This document shows positions 36,196 to 44,640 of a stretch of DNA of 64,000 nucleotides, piece after piece. How positions within the stretch are numbered: position 1 is the stretch's first letter; each line of letters opens with the position of its first letter. This DNA is from Paenibacillus graminis (lineage in GTDB: Bacteria; Bacillota; Bacilli; Paenibacillales; Paenibacillaceae), in the NCBI RefSeq assembly GCF_000758705.1, contig NZ_CP009287.1, positions 1,984,001 through 2,048,000 on the forward strand, given 5' to 3'. The translations under genes were made by a program, and so were the position numbers. The notes beneath the pieces were generated by a model. The model was not told the DNA's origin. It made no database searches and saw only the letters and a program-made list of their open reading frames with translations.

Positions 36196-37692
36196 TCACG
36201 CTTTTTCGGCAATCGCCTGTGTTAGCTGCGCTTCGGGCTCCTGCTCGGAAGCCTGCCCGACACGTTTGATGAAGAAGGCCAGCAGCAAGCCGACGATGCC
36301 GATACCTACAATGACGAGATAGGCATCGTTGATACCCTGGATTGAAGCTTCCATAATCATATGTTCCTTGGAGGCGCCTTTTGCTCCGCCTGCAGCCATC
36401 ATATCCATCATGTGTGTCGTGGTACGGCTGGTCATCACGGTGACGAGCAGGGAAGTCCCTACGGCGCCGGCCACTTGCCGGATTGTATTGGAGATCGCTG
36501 TTCCGTGCGCATTCAGCTTGGAAGGCAATTGATTTAAGCCCAAGGTCTGGATAGGCATGAGCAGCAGCGCCATCCCGATCCGGCGTCCAGTGGACATGAA
36601 CACCAGATACATGTAGCTGGTTGAATCCGTCAGGTTTACAAAGCTCAGAGTCGTCACAATGGTGATCAGCAGACCGACGACGGCAAGCCATTTAGCCCCG
36701 AACCGGTCGAACAGCTTGCCGGTGACCGGCATCAGCAGCCCCATGATAAGCGCACCGGGAAGCAGCAGCAAGCCGGACTCCATAGCTGTATAGCCGCGGG
36801 CATTCTGCAAATACAGCGGCAGGAGCATCATATCCGCATACATGATGATCGTAACTGCGATGCTAATAATAGTGGTTAACGAAAACATGTTGTATTTAAA
36901 GACCCGGAGATCGAGAAGCGGGCTGGAAGAAGCCAGCTGCCGCCAGGTGAACAAACCCAGCGACAGGACGCCTGCTGCAAGAGAAACGATTACCTCTGCG
37001 CTCGACCATCCTGCGCTGGCCGCCCGGCTGAAGCCGTACAGCAATGTTCCGAAGCCGATGGTGGAGAGGATGACGCTGGTCAGGTCAATTTTTGGATATG
37101 AGCGTTCCGCTACATTCTTCAAATAGATAAATCCGCAGATGATTACAATGGCAGTCAGCGGGAGCATCCCGTAAAACATAGTTTCCCACGAATAATGCTC
37201 CAGAATATATCCGGCCAATGTTGGACCGATTGCAGGTGCAAAAATAATGGCTAACCCGACCATGCCCATGGCGGCACCCCGTTTTTCGCGGGGGAACAGG
37301 GTTAAGATGACGTTGGTAAGCAGCGGCATAATAATCCCGGCCCCGGCGGCCTGAATCATACGCCCGGTCAGCAGAATAGGGAAGCTGGACGCTAGAGCTG
37401 ACACGATCGTTCCGGCCAAAAATATAAACATCGAGGTCTGGAACAGCTCGCGCGTTGTGAACCGCTGCATCAGAAATGCCGTAATCGGGATCAATACCCC
37501 GTTAACCAGCATATAGCCGGTGGTCAGCCATTGCGCCGTAGCAGCTGTAATATTAAAATCATGCATCAGTTCCGGTGTGGCAACGCTCATGACTGTCTGG
37601 TTCAGTGTCGCCAGAAAGGCTCCCAGAATCATAATGAACAATATGGGGCCTTTTTTCACGGAACTGCTTGTTGCTTCTGACTTGTTACTCAC
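36196..37692 (-). CDS. MFS multidrug efflux transporter, DHA2 (EmrB/QacA) family
   Basis: A 498-residue proton-driven exporter with 14 predicted membrane segments. The DHA2 motif region is QAAGAGIIMPLLTNVILTLF followed by GPTLAGY. GTG at 37692 is preferred since AAAGGA lies 9 bases before it; the ATG at 37722 has no binding site. It is divergent from a TetR-type regulator, with palindromic TTTACA sites between them, a classic drug-inducible pump arrangement. Substrate unknown. Confidence 0.9.
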   Translation of the reverse strand: MSNKSEATSSSVKKGPILFIMILGAFLATLNQTVMSVATPELMHDFNITAATAQWLTTGYMLVNGVLIPITAFLMQRFTTRELFQTSMFIFLAGTIVSALASSFPILLTGRMIQAAGAGIIMPLLTNVILTLFPREKRGAAMGMVGLAIIFAPAIGPTLAGYILEHYSWETMFYGMLPLTAIVIICGFIYLKNVAERSYPKIDLTSVILSTIGFGTLLYGFSRAASAGWSSAEVIVSLAAGVLSLGLFTWRQLASSSPLLDLRVFKYNMFSLTTIISIAVTIIMYADMMLLPLYLQNARGYTAMESGLLLLPGALIMGLLMPVTGKLFDRFGAKWLAVVGLLITIVTTLSFVNLTDSTSYMYLVFMSTGRRIGMALLLMPIQTLGLNQLPSKLNAHGTAISNTIRQVAGAVGTSLLVTVMTSRTTTHMMDMMAAGGAKGASKEHMIMEASIQGINDAYLVIVGIGIVGLLLAFFIKRVGQASEQEPEAQLTQAIAEKA

Positions 37693-37741
37693 TCCACTCC
37701 ATCCTTTCAACTCGCCGATCATGGACTAAATTTACAATGTG

Positions 37742-37756
37742 TTGTATAGTTTACAA
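37742..37756. promoter_or_regulatory. Candidate TetR operator, imperfect palindrome
   Basis: TTGTATAGTTTACAA is a near-perfect palindrome (6 of 7 per arm). A further TTTACA direct repeat begins at 37731. It lies near the efflux gene start. Confidence 0.4.
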
Positions 37757-37815
37757 AGTATAAAGTTGATTATAAATGAAATTTTCATGCAAGCAAGCAA
37801 CGATTTTCGTGAAAG

Positions 37816-37831
37816 TGTAAATTAGTTTACA
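37816..37831. promoter_or_regulatory. Candidate TetR operator, TGTAAA-N4-TTTACA
   Basis: TGTAAATTAGTTTACA has perfect 6-bp arms, in the 233-base gap between the divergent efflux and TetR genes. The sister site at 37742 shares the TTTACA half. Likely bound by the adjacent regulator. Confidence 0.5.
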
Positions 37832-37925
37832 ATCGATGGATATTTGTAGCTTTTCAGCCTGAAAAACTACAAACTTAATGAAAATGTAGTCTATCTGAAA
37901 AAGGGATAAGAATGGAGAGAGCAGG

Positions 37926-38510
37926 ATGAATAATACAACGCCCCGTACAGATCCCCGTGTACTCCGGACGCGTGAATTGCTCAAAAATGCTGTTGTGGAA
38001 CTGATGGAAGAAATGAATGTTCAGAAAATATCGGTAAACCGGATTGCCGAGCGGGCCAAAATTAACCGGGTTACTTTTTATCTTCATTATAAGGATATCC
38101 CTGATATGCTGGAAAAGATGGCGGATGAAATGGTCGAGGACATAACTAAGGTAGTGAACAGCGAGGATGCGGGGAATTCAGAGCCGGGAGAACATGAGGA
38201 TTGGCCCGTCCTGGAGAACCTGCTTAAATATATTGCTGCTAATGCGAGATTCTACAAAACGGTGCTTGCCTCAAGACGAAGCTCGATTTTTTCGGATCGC
38301 CTGTTCAATCTGATTGCCGACATGATTGCTGCACGGGTGGAAAAAAAGGAACGCCCTGCCGATGCTTCAACAGTGGCGATACAAAAGGACGTGGCGGTCT
38401 GGTACGGTTCAGCCGCCCTGATTGGCACCATCATCGCCTGGCTGCGGAACGACATGCCGTATACACCGCAATATCTTGCCAAGCAAATCACTTCGCTCCG
38501 GCATCAATAA
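37926..38510 (+). CDS. TetR/AcrR-family transcriptional regulator
   Basis: A 194-residue regulator. The N-terminal helix-turn-helix runs about residues 12-60 (KISVNRIAERAKINRVTFYL, then HYKDIPDML). The C-terminal half is of the TetR_C type (YkuD/DhaS-like subgroup). It is divergent from the DHA2 efflux gene and probably represses it. Confidence 0.88.
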   Translation: MNNTTPRTDPRVLRTRELLKNAVVELMEEMNVQKISVNRIAERAKINRVTFYLHYKDIPDMLEKMADEMVEDITKVVNSEDAGNSEPGEHEDWPVLENLLKYIAANARFYKTVLASRRSSIFSDRLFNLIADMIAARVEKKERPADASTVAIQKDVAVWYGSAALIGTIIAWLRNDMPYTPQYLAKQITSLRHQ

Positions 38511-38544
38511 GCTCAAATATTACCGGAACATCAGTCTTTGGCAG

Positions 38545-39324
38545 TCAGTCCTGAGCAGCACGCACATAGACCCGTTCTCCATGCCGGTCCACGATCACTT
38601 CGGATTCAAAGAAATCGCTCAGCACCGAGGCGGTTAGAATTTCTGGGGTTAGGCCGCTTTGCACCACTTGTCCTCTGCGCAGCAGCAGAGTGTGGCTGAA
38701 TACAGGCAGAATTTCTTCAGTGTGGTGGGTAACATAGATTAGCGTCGGCATTTCTTTCGAAAGGGCCAGCTCACGGATGCTGTCCAGCAGCCGCTCCCGG
38801 GAGAACAGGTCCAGCCCGTTGCAGGGCTCGTCCAGGATCAGGACCCGGGGATCTGCCATCAGCGCACGGGCAATCAGCAGCTTTTGCTTCTCGCCCTGGG
38901 AACAGGTTCTGTATTCCCGGTCCCATAAGTGAAAGCAGCCCAGCTGCTTCATCAGCTCTCCGGCACGCACGGTATCCTGCTCGGTCAAGTGCTCATACAG
39001 GCCGATTGTGGCATGTTTGCCGCTGATGACAACGTTTTGTGTCCGGTCGGTGCCATAGAGCTTCTCCTGCAGGGAGGAGCTTACCCAGCCGATGGATTTG
39101 CGCATTTCACGCAGGTCCACTTCACCGTAACGCTCACCCAGCACTGAGATGCTGCCGGATGTGGGCCAGAGATATCCGGTGATCATATTTAACAGTGTGG
39201 TTTTGCCGGAGCCGTTCAAGCCGAGCAGAGCCCAATGCTCACCTGGACGTACAGTCCAGTTAATCCCGTTCAACAAGGTGTGGACGCCTTTGGTCCACGT
39301 TACATTATGTACATCAATAATCAT
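38545..39324 (-). CDS. ABC ATPase, YlmA/ModF-like, without linked permease
   Basis: A 259-residue ATP-binding protein: Walker A GLNGSGKTTLL, signature CSQGEKQKLL, Walker B VLILDEPCNGLD, switch His in VTHHTEE. The layout and the VHNVTWTKGVHTLLNGINWT start match YlmA-like ATPases. No membrane partner is encoded nearby, so it may not be a transporter subunit. The gene stands alone, convergent with the TetR gene and divergent from an AraC regulator. Confidence 0.82.
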   Translation of the reverse strand: MIIDVHNVTWTKGVHTLLNGINWTVRPGEHWALLGLNGSGKTTLLNMITGYLWPTSGSISVLGERYGEVDLREMRKSIGWVSSSLQEKLYGTDRTQNVVISGKHATIGLYEHLTEQDTVRAGELMKQLGCFHLWDREYRTCSQGEKQKLLIARALMADPRVLILDEPCNGLDLFSRERLLDSIRELALSKEMPTLIYVTHHTEEILPVFSHTLLLRRGQVVQSGLTPEILTASVLSDFFESEVIVDRHGERVYVRAAQD

Positions 39325-39394
39325 GAGGATGACCTTCTTTCTGCAGCTGTATTGTTCATATCATAAACTGCTCCAAGTGGAAAGTCATTGTGTA

Positions 39395-39417
39395 AAGTGC
39401 TCGTAAATGGAGCACTT
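39395..39417 (+). promoter_or_regulatory. Palindrome over the AraC gene promoter
   Basis: AAGTGCTC and GAGCACTT form a perfect 8-bp inverted repeat just before TATAAT (39423-39428), the likely -10 of the AraC gene. It covers the -35 region and may be an operator for autoregulation; followed by Ts it could also work as a hairpin terminator. Confidence 0.45.
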
Positions 39418-39447
39418 TTTGCTATAATGGCAGCAGGTGATGATCGT

Positions 39448-40260
39448 ATGGAGATTAATTTACTGACCGATACCTTCGAGCTGTGGAAAGGCAAAAACGG
39501 TTTTGCGAACACTCCCCATGAGCATGCGGACTGGTATCAGGTCACCTTACCCGTACAAGGGACATGTGACTTATTACAGAACAGGCAAACCTACCTTCTG
39601 CAGCCGGGTGAAGGTCTGCTGCAGCATCCCGGAACCGAACATTCTTTTCAGGTGGGAGCCCTAGCGGCTGTTATCGTGATTAAGTTCCGCGGCAGTCTGC
39701 TGAATCATAAGTCGCTTGGAGGCTCACAGGAATACAGGCTGGCGCGGAATTTCAACCCCGAAGAGATCACTGAGCTCTTCCGCAATTGGTCGTATGAATT
39801 GCTGGGTAATGAAACGGACGCTCTAATGGTCCAGCAGATGGAGTTTCAGGTGCAGCTGTATCTTGAGCGGCTGCTGCAGGACGACGGGGAATCAGACCGG
39901 CCCGGCCTCCATAATTCTGTCTCTCGTCCCTATACGTCTGATCCCCATATGATCCGGGTAATAGATTATCTGCATACCTGCTACAGGACTGCTGTTGATA
40001 TTGAATCCATGGCTGCCATTGCCCTGCAGAGCCGTTATCATTTTATCCGTTCATTCAAGCAATTGACGCAGCTCACGCCTTATCAGTATGTACTCCGGCT
40101 TCGAATAGACGAAGCCGGAAAAAGGCTGCGGCTATCCGAAGAATCGGTAACGGACATCAGCTTCAGCCTGGGCTTCTCCAGTGTTACACAGTTCTACCGG
40201 ACCTTTTTGCGTTTGAAAGGCATGACCCCGGCGCAATACCGCAAGCTTACGAAGATTTAA
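39448..40260 (+). CDS. AraC-family transcriptional regulator
   Basis: A 270-residue regulator with N-terminal cupin (about residues 10-90, HEHADWYQVTLPVQG) and C-terminal double helix-turn-helix (about 170-268, with ITDISFSLGF-like second helix pair TDISFSLGFSSVTQFYRTFL). ATG at 39448 is chosen since AGGTGA lies 7 bases before it; the open frame extends to 39388 across the promoter. It is convergent with the third sugar transporter operon, which could be its target. Confidence 0.85.
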   Translation: MEINLLTDTFELWKGKNGFANTPHEHADWYQVTLPVQGTCDLLQNRQTYLLQPGEGLLQHPGTEHSFQVGALAAVIVIKFRGSLLNHKSLGGSQEYRLARNFNPEEITELFRNWSYELLGNETDALMVQQMEFQVQLYLERLLQDDGESDRPGLHNSVSRPYTSDPHMIRVIDYLHTCYRTAVDIESMAAIALQSRYHFIRSFKQLTQLTPYQYVLRLRIDEAGKRLRLSEESVTDISFSLGFSSVTQFYRTFLRLKGMTPAQYRKLTKI

Positions 40261-40301
40261 CGCTTCGCTTCGAAACGTCTACTCATTAAGAACGGGGCGT
40301 G

Positions 40302-40324
40302 TTCAATTGCATTCTATACAGCAG
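40302..40324. repeat. Short dispersed repeat, copy 2
   Basis: TTCAATTGCATTCTATACAG followed by CAG matches the minus strand of 12961-12984 at 21 of 23 bases. It lies between convergent genes. Confidence 0.45.
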
Positions 40325-40372
40325 AATGGGATTTTCAGCAAAATAATGAGCAATCCTCTGCATAAAGTGCAA

Positions 40373-41644
40373 TTACTGCACACTGAGATTATCCCAGTTG
40401 ACCTGGAACTCCTTCAGCATCCCTTCTTTGGTCAGCTTGCCGCCGAGATAACCCTGGATGCTGCTGGATAATTCCTGCGGCATGCCGTTAGGCAGGCGTG
40501 ACCAGTTCCAGGTTAAGGCCTGATCCTTATCCGTATATTCCAGCACCTCTGAACCAAGGGTACCCAGATCCTCTTCGGTACCCTTAATGCTGTCGAGCGC
40601 AGGGATGAACTGGAACTCCTTCGTGATGTATCTCTTGCCCGTCTCCGAGGTAACAAGCCAATCCAGGAAGAGCTTGGCTTCTTCCTTAACCGGGGAGAAC
40701 TTGTTGACCACCCAGTTGCTTGGAACCCCTACATAGAGTTTATCGTTATCTTCCGGTGTATCGTCCATCGGCATCGGCAGGATGCCCAGATTCAGATCCG
40801 GATTAATGCCGTCGATCTGGCCTTGGGTCCAGTTGCCCTGCTGCATCATCGCCGCTTCCCCGCTGGCCACCATGGTGACCTGGGTATTATAGTCAGTCGA
40901 GAGCGGATTCTTGTTGCCGTATTCCACCGTCAGGTCCAGCAGGTCGAGCCACCTGGAGAAAACCGGATCTCCGGCAAATTTCTTAGAGCCGTCCGTGAGA
41001 CCGGCAATAAAGCTTTCAGGATCGGGCTGCTGGGCGAAGGCTACGTTCACATTGTGGTTGCCGAGCACGAACCATTCCTGGTACCCGTTGGCAAAAGGGG
41101 TGATGCCTGCGGCTTTCAGTTTTTCGGCGGCCTCCCGCAGCGCGGTCAGCGTGAGCGGCTTTTGGGTAATTCCGGCTTGCTTGAACAGATCCTTATTATA
41201 AATGAAGCCGTATCCTTCCAGATTCATCGGCATGCCGTATAGCTTGCCGTCTACGGTCATTTGTTCGGCGGCCAGCGGCTTCACATCCTTGGCCCACGCT
41301 TCGCCGCTCAGGTCCTCCAGATATTCCAGCCACATATCGCGTTCATTATTGCCGCCGATGGTGAAGATATCCGGCTCATCCCCGGAAGAAAATTTCGCCC
41401 GCAGGGAGGCGCCATAGTCGCTGCCGCCGCCGACGCTCTGAATCTCCAGCCGGATGTCCGGGTGCTCCTTCTCGAATTCGGTCTTAAGCTTAGCCAGCGC
41501 TTCGGATATTTCGACCTTGAACTGGTAGATATGCACGGTTTTGATCCCGCCCGCATCGTCCGTGCCGCGTCCGCAGCCGGCTGTCAGCCCGGCCAGCAGC
41601 AGGGAGCATGCGAGGAGAAGTCCACGGCTTTTTCTCATATTCAT
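40373..41644 (-). CDS. Extracellular sugar-binding lipoprotein, MsmE-like
   Basis: A 423-residue substrate-binding lipoprotein with lipobox LTAGC (Cys24). The mature part has the family 1 pattern: PDIRLEIQSVGGGSDYGASL, KFSSGDEPDIFTIGG near residue 90 and FANGYQEWFVLGNHN. It is the last gene of a permease-permease-binding protein set and shorter than the LipO-type proteins elsewhere in this window, fitting MsmE-type importers of oligosaccharides. Confidence 0.9.
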   Translation of the reverse strand: MNMRKSRGLLLACSLLLAGLTAGCGRGTDDAGGIKTVHIYQFKVEISEALAKLKTEFEKEHPDIRLEIQSVGGGSDYGASLRAKFSSGDEPDIFTIGGNNERDMWLEYLEDLSGEAWAKDVKPLAAEQMTVDGKLYGMPMNLEGYGFIYNKDLFKQAGITQKPLTLTALREAAEKLKAAGITPFANGYQEWFVLGNHNVNVAFAQQPDPESFIAGLTDGSKKFAGDPVFSRWLDLLDLTVEYGNKNPLSTDYNTQVTMVASGEAAMMQQGNWTQGQIDGINPDLNLGILPMPMDDTPEDNDKLYVGVPSNWVVNKFSPVKEEAKLFLDWLVTSETGKRYITKEFQFIPALDSIKGTEEDLGTLGSEVLEYTDKDQALTWNWSRLPNGMPQELSSSIQGYLGGKLTKEGMLKEFQVNWDNLSVQ

Positions 41645-41676
41645 TCATCCTCTCTGCCTGAAAGTAACTGCTATTC

Positions 41677-42516
41677 TCAGCCCTTGACAGAGCCTTGGGC
41701 AATGCCTTCAATAATATACTTCTGCATCAGCAGGAAAAAGATAACCACCGGTGTAATTCCGAGCACAAGACCCGGAAGCGCCAGATCCCACTGCTTCGTA
41801 TACTGCCCGAAGAAAGAGTAAGTGGCGATGGGTATGGTACGGAGCACCGGGTCCTGCAGAATAAGCGAAGGCATCAGATAATCATTCCAGATCCACAGGG
41901 TGTTCAGAATAATGACGGTCACGATGATCGGCTGCATCAGCGGCAGCACAATCCGGAAAAAGGTGCCGTAAGGGCTGCTTCCATCCACCCGCGAGGCCTC
42001 CTCAATATCGACCGGAACGGATTTCACGAAACCATGGAAGAGAAAGACAGTCATGGGGGCACCAAAACCGAGGTAGGCCAGAATCAGGCCGGCGGTCGAA
42101 TCCATCACACCCAGGCGGCTGACAATCTGCACCAGCGGGATCATGATTGCCTGAAAAGGAATGACCATCGCCGCTACAAGAGCCACATAGAGCATGCGGT
42201 TATACCTGCTGTTGTTGCGGACCATTTTATAGGCACACATGGAGCAGAGGAAGGCCAGCAGCACATTGCTGGTTACGGTGACCACCAAAGAGTTCAGGAA
42301 CGCGTGCGGGAAATCGGTAGCTTTCCAGGCTTCTGCGTAGTTGTTCCATTGAAGGACAGAGGGAAGCGCGGCGGAATCCGATAGAATTTCGCTGTAGCTT
42401 TTGACCGAATTGGCCAGCAGGAAATAGAAAGGAACCAGAAATACAAGAGCGAGCAGAATCATCAGCAGCTCGGCCAGCAGCAGGGAAACATTGAATTTCT
42501 TGGCGGTAGTCTCCAT
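41677..42516 (-). CDS. ABC sugar transporter permease, MsmG-like
   Basis: A 279-residue permease with about six membrane segments and docking loop EEASRVDGSSPYGTFFRIVL. Its ATG overlaps the preceding permease stop as TAATG, so the two are made together. GAGGTGGAG precedes the ATG. Confidence 0.92.
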   Translation of the reverse strand: METTAKKFNVSLLLAELLMILLALVFLVPFYFLLANSVKSYSEILSDSAALPSVLQWNNYAEAWKATDFPHAFLNSLVVTVTSNVLLAFLCSMCAYKMVRNNSRYNRMLYVALVAAMVIPFQAIMIPLVQIVSRLGVMDSTAGLILAYLGFGAPMTVFLFHGFVKSVPVDIEEASRVDGSSPYGTFFRIVLPLMQPIIVTVIILNTLWIWNDYLMPSLILQDPVLRTIPIATYSFFGQYTKQWDLALPGLVLGITPVVIFFLLMQKYIIEGIAQGSVKG

Positions 42517-43397
42517 TACAGCTCCACCTCTCTTTTCTTGGTCGCTCTAACCTGCAGCAGCGAGATGATGGCGACAATCACGAAAAAAATCATCGCTTTC
42601 GCCGAACCCATCCCAAACCTGCTGATCGTATAGGCTTCATTGTAAATATTGAGCGCGACCGACTCGGTGGCTTTGAAGGGGCCGCCTTTGGTCAGCGACA
42701 GGTTCAGGTCGAACAGCTTGAAGGACCAGGAGATGGAGAGGAACAAGCAAACGGTTACAGCCGGCATCACCAGCGGGAGGGTAACATGGCGCAAGGCTTG
42801 CATGCGTCCGGCTCCGTCCACCTTGGAGGCTTCGATCAGGCCCTGCGGAACATTGTTGATAGCCGAGATATAGATCACCATCAGATAACCCGCATTTTGC
42901 CAGACAAAAACGATCACAATGGCCCAAAACGATGTAGCTCCCGTGCCGAGCCAAGGCAGATTGAAGAAAGACCAGCCGGTAGCCTGCCCCACCGAGGCGA
43001 ATCCTCTAACAAAGATAAACTGCCAGATGAACCCCAGCAGCAAGCCGCCAATGACATGGGGGACAAAAAACACTGTCCGCAGCAGATTGCGCGTAAACAG
43101 CTTGCGGGTCAGCACATAGGCGAGCATAAAGCCAAGCAGATTTGTCAGTACCAGGCCGAAAAATGTGAACCTGGCCGTGAACCAAAATGAATTCAGGAAG
43201 GAAGGGTCCTTGGTGAAAATATGGATATAGTTCCGCAGCCCGGTCCACTCGACATGGCGCGAGATTCCGTTCCAGCTGGTAAACGAGTAATAAAGCCCCA
43301 AAAAGAATGGAATCAATACAATCACAAAGAAAAACAGGGAAGTTGGCCCGACAAAAATAAACTGCTGCATCAGGCGTGATCTTTTTTTAAGGTCCAT
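42516..43397 (-). CDS. ABC sugar transporter permease, MsmF-like
   Basis: A 293-residue permease with about six membrane segments and docking loop EASKVDGAGRMQALRHVTLP. First gene of the MsmFGE-like operon; GGGGTGAGGAG precedes the ATG. The ATPase must come from elsewhere. Confidence 0.92.
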   Translation of the reverse strand: MDLKKRSRLMQQFIFVGPTSLFFFVIVLIPFFLGLYYSFTSWNGISRHVEWTGLRNYIHIFTKDPSFLNSFWFTARFTFFGLVLTNLLGFMLAYVLTRKLFTRNLLRTVFFVPHVIGGLLLGFIWQFIFVRGFASVGQATGWSFFNLPWLGTGATSFWAIVIVFVWQNAGYLMVIYISAINNVPQGLIEASKVDGAGRMQALRHVTLPLVMPAVTVCLFLSISWSFKLFDLNLSLTKGGPFKATESVALNIYNEAYTISRFGMGSAKAMIFFVIVAIISLLQVRATKKREVEL

Positions 43398-43509
43398 TGC
43401 TCCTCACCCCTTGGTGTATTGTAGACATTTCATTAAATAACCATGACGCCAGTTAAGCGAAACAAAAAAACTAATATTTTCCATATTCCGCTCCCGGGAT
43501 GGAGGGTAA

Positions 43510-43645
43510 CACATTACCGGTGAGCGGATGGAGAATCTGCACCCGGAGTTCGAAGTGAACGGTTGGCGGGTACCCATTACAGGCTGGGCGGATGAACACC
43601 ATCGTGTATGATGTCATTGACGCAGGGGAGCTGCACACACTATAA
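43510..43645 (+). pseudogene. Unrecognised gene remnant, two frames
   Basis: A short frame reads ITGERMENLHPEFEVNGWR then VPITGWADEHH and stops at 43611. In the next frame, MNTIVYDVIDAGELHTL runs to a TAA at 43645. Both read like natural protein, so this is probably the C-terminal end of a lost gene with a frameshift near 43600. The words LHPEFEV..WR resemble LHPEYEV..WR in the next gene, and the DNA over that stretch is about three-quarters identical, so it may be a decayed relative. I do not recognise the family. Confidence 0.35.
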
Positions 43646-43646
43646 T
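43617..43646 (+). promoter_or_regulatory. Strong SigA-type promoter
   Basis: TTGACG, 18 bases, TATAAT. It lies inside the gene remnant and points at the nuclease-like gene, whose start is 84 bases beyond the -10. Confidence 0.65.
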
Positions 43647-43657
43647 CTAGAAAAAAC

Positions 43658-43708
43658 GGACGAAGAACGTCCCGTATCCCATGGCTTCTTGGGGTGCGGG
43701 ATTTTTTT
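43658..43708 (+). promoter_or_regulatory. Attenuator-like leader with two exclusive hairpins
   Basis: A 12-bp stem (43670-43681 with 43690-43701, three G-U pairs) followed by seven T is a good intrinsic terminator, placed between the promoter and the ribosome binding site. A smaller perfect stem, GGACG-AAGAA-CGTCC (43658-43672), uses the same TCC and cannot form at the same time. This is the arrangement of a transcription attenuator; what it senses is unknown. Confidence 0.5.
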
Positions 43709-43729
43709 GTGCCGGGGAGGCGGTCAGAG

Positions 43730-44410
43730 ATGGGATTTGCCGAAGAACACTGTAAGTGGCTGGACGATCATAAGAACCGGAGAAGCGGGGAACGTCTGGA
43801 TCGGCTGAAGCGCGGGCATGGGCATGGAGAGCAGATGTTTGTGGAGCGGGTGTGGTGGCCGATTTTTGGCCACATGGCTGATCTGCACCCTGAGTATGAG
43901 GTCATGGATTGGCGGGGCCGTCCTTATTTTGTTGATTTTGTCTGGAAGCCGGGGCAGGTGAAGTTTGCTTTTGAGATCAAGGGGTATGGGCCTCATGTGC
44001 AAAATACGGACCGTACCCGCTACCGGCAGGAGTTAAATAGAGAAACCTATCTGCAAATTGCGGGGTATCGCGTGGTCGCGGTTCCCTATGATGATCTGGA
44101 GTCGGCGCCGGAGCTGACCATTTCTCTCCTCAAATCCTTGCTCGTTCCATCTTTGTTGAAGAAGGCGGAGGGAGAGGGGCGTCTGTATACTAGGCTGGAG
44201 AGTGACATTCTGCGGTTAGCGGCACGTTGGAACGGGAGCATCCGGCCTGTTGATCTGGTAAATGAACTTGGCGTGAATCCGCGTACAGTCAAAAAACTGA
44301 TGAATTCTTTATGTGAAAAAGGGAAGTTTAGGCCCATTCCTGCCCCTGTCAGTAATAGAGTGTGCCGGTATGAATATATTCATTCTTTTATGGATACTGA
44401 GCTATGGTAG
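43730..44410 (+). CDS. PD-(D/E)XK nuclease-like protein with C-terminal winged helix
   Basis: A 226-residue protein not assigned to a named gene. The N-terminal half carries a PD-(D/E)XK-type core: Asp69 in YFVDFVW and Glu82-x-Lys84 in FAFEIKGYG, with a later TYLQIAGYRVVAVPYDDL strand-helix as in DUF559/Vsr-like nucleases. The C-terminal part (about 150-215) is a winged helix, with IRPVDLVNELGVNPRTVKKL as the recognition region. ATG at 43730 follows GGGGAGG at 9 bases. It could be a site-specific nuclease or a regulator built on a nuclease fold. The core acids are intact, so activity is plausible. Function is not established. Confidence 0.65.
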   Translation: MGFAEEHCKWLDDHKNRRSGERLDRLKRGHGHGEQMFVERVWWPIFGHMADLHPEYEVMDWRGRPYFVDFVWKPGQVKFAFEIKGYGPHVQNTDRTRYRQELNRETYLQIAGYRVVAVPYDDLESAPELTISLLKSLLVPSLLKKAEGEGRLYTRLESDILRLAARWNGSIRPVDLVNELGVNPRTVKKLMNSLCEKGKFRPIPAPVSNRVCRYEYIHSFMDTELW

Positions 44411-44427
44411 GGTTTCCGCAAACAGGC

Positions 44428-44640
44428 TGGGGTTAGAAAGAGAGGTATAAATACCTCTGATCTGGCCGCAGATGGCGTGCGGAGCGGAAAAAGAGGTATA
44501 AATACCTCTGATCAGGCCGCAGACGGCCTGCGGAGCGGAAAGAGAGGTATAAATACCTCTGATCAGGCCGCAGACGGCCTGCGGAGCGGAAAGAGAGGTA
44601 TAAATACCTCTGATCAGGCCGCAGATGGCGTGCGGAGCAG
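44428..44640. repeat. 51-bp tandem repeat, four copies, each with two palindromes
   Basis: Units at 44428-44478 (diverged start), 44479-44529, 44530-44580 and 44581-44631, plus a 9-base partial unit. Each contains the near-perfect palindrome AGAGGTATAAATACCTCT, recurring exactly every 51 bases (44441, 44492, 44543, 44594). Units 2 and 3 also hold CCGCAG-ACGGC-CTGCGG; the outer units have a weaker form. Because 51 is a multiple of 3, one frame stays open with a 17-residue repeat (RSGKRGINTSDQAADG core), but it has no ribosome binding site. It fills the gap between the nuclease-like and VOC genes. Confidence 0.9.

Noticed and set aside
44428..44640. CRISPR array
   Set aside because: The repeats are direct tandem units without unique spacers, and no cas genes are near.
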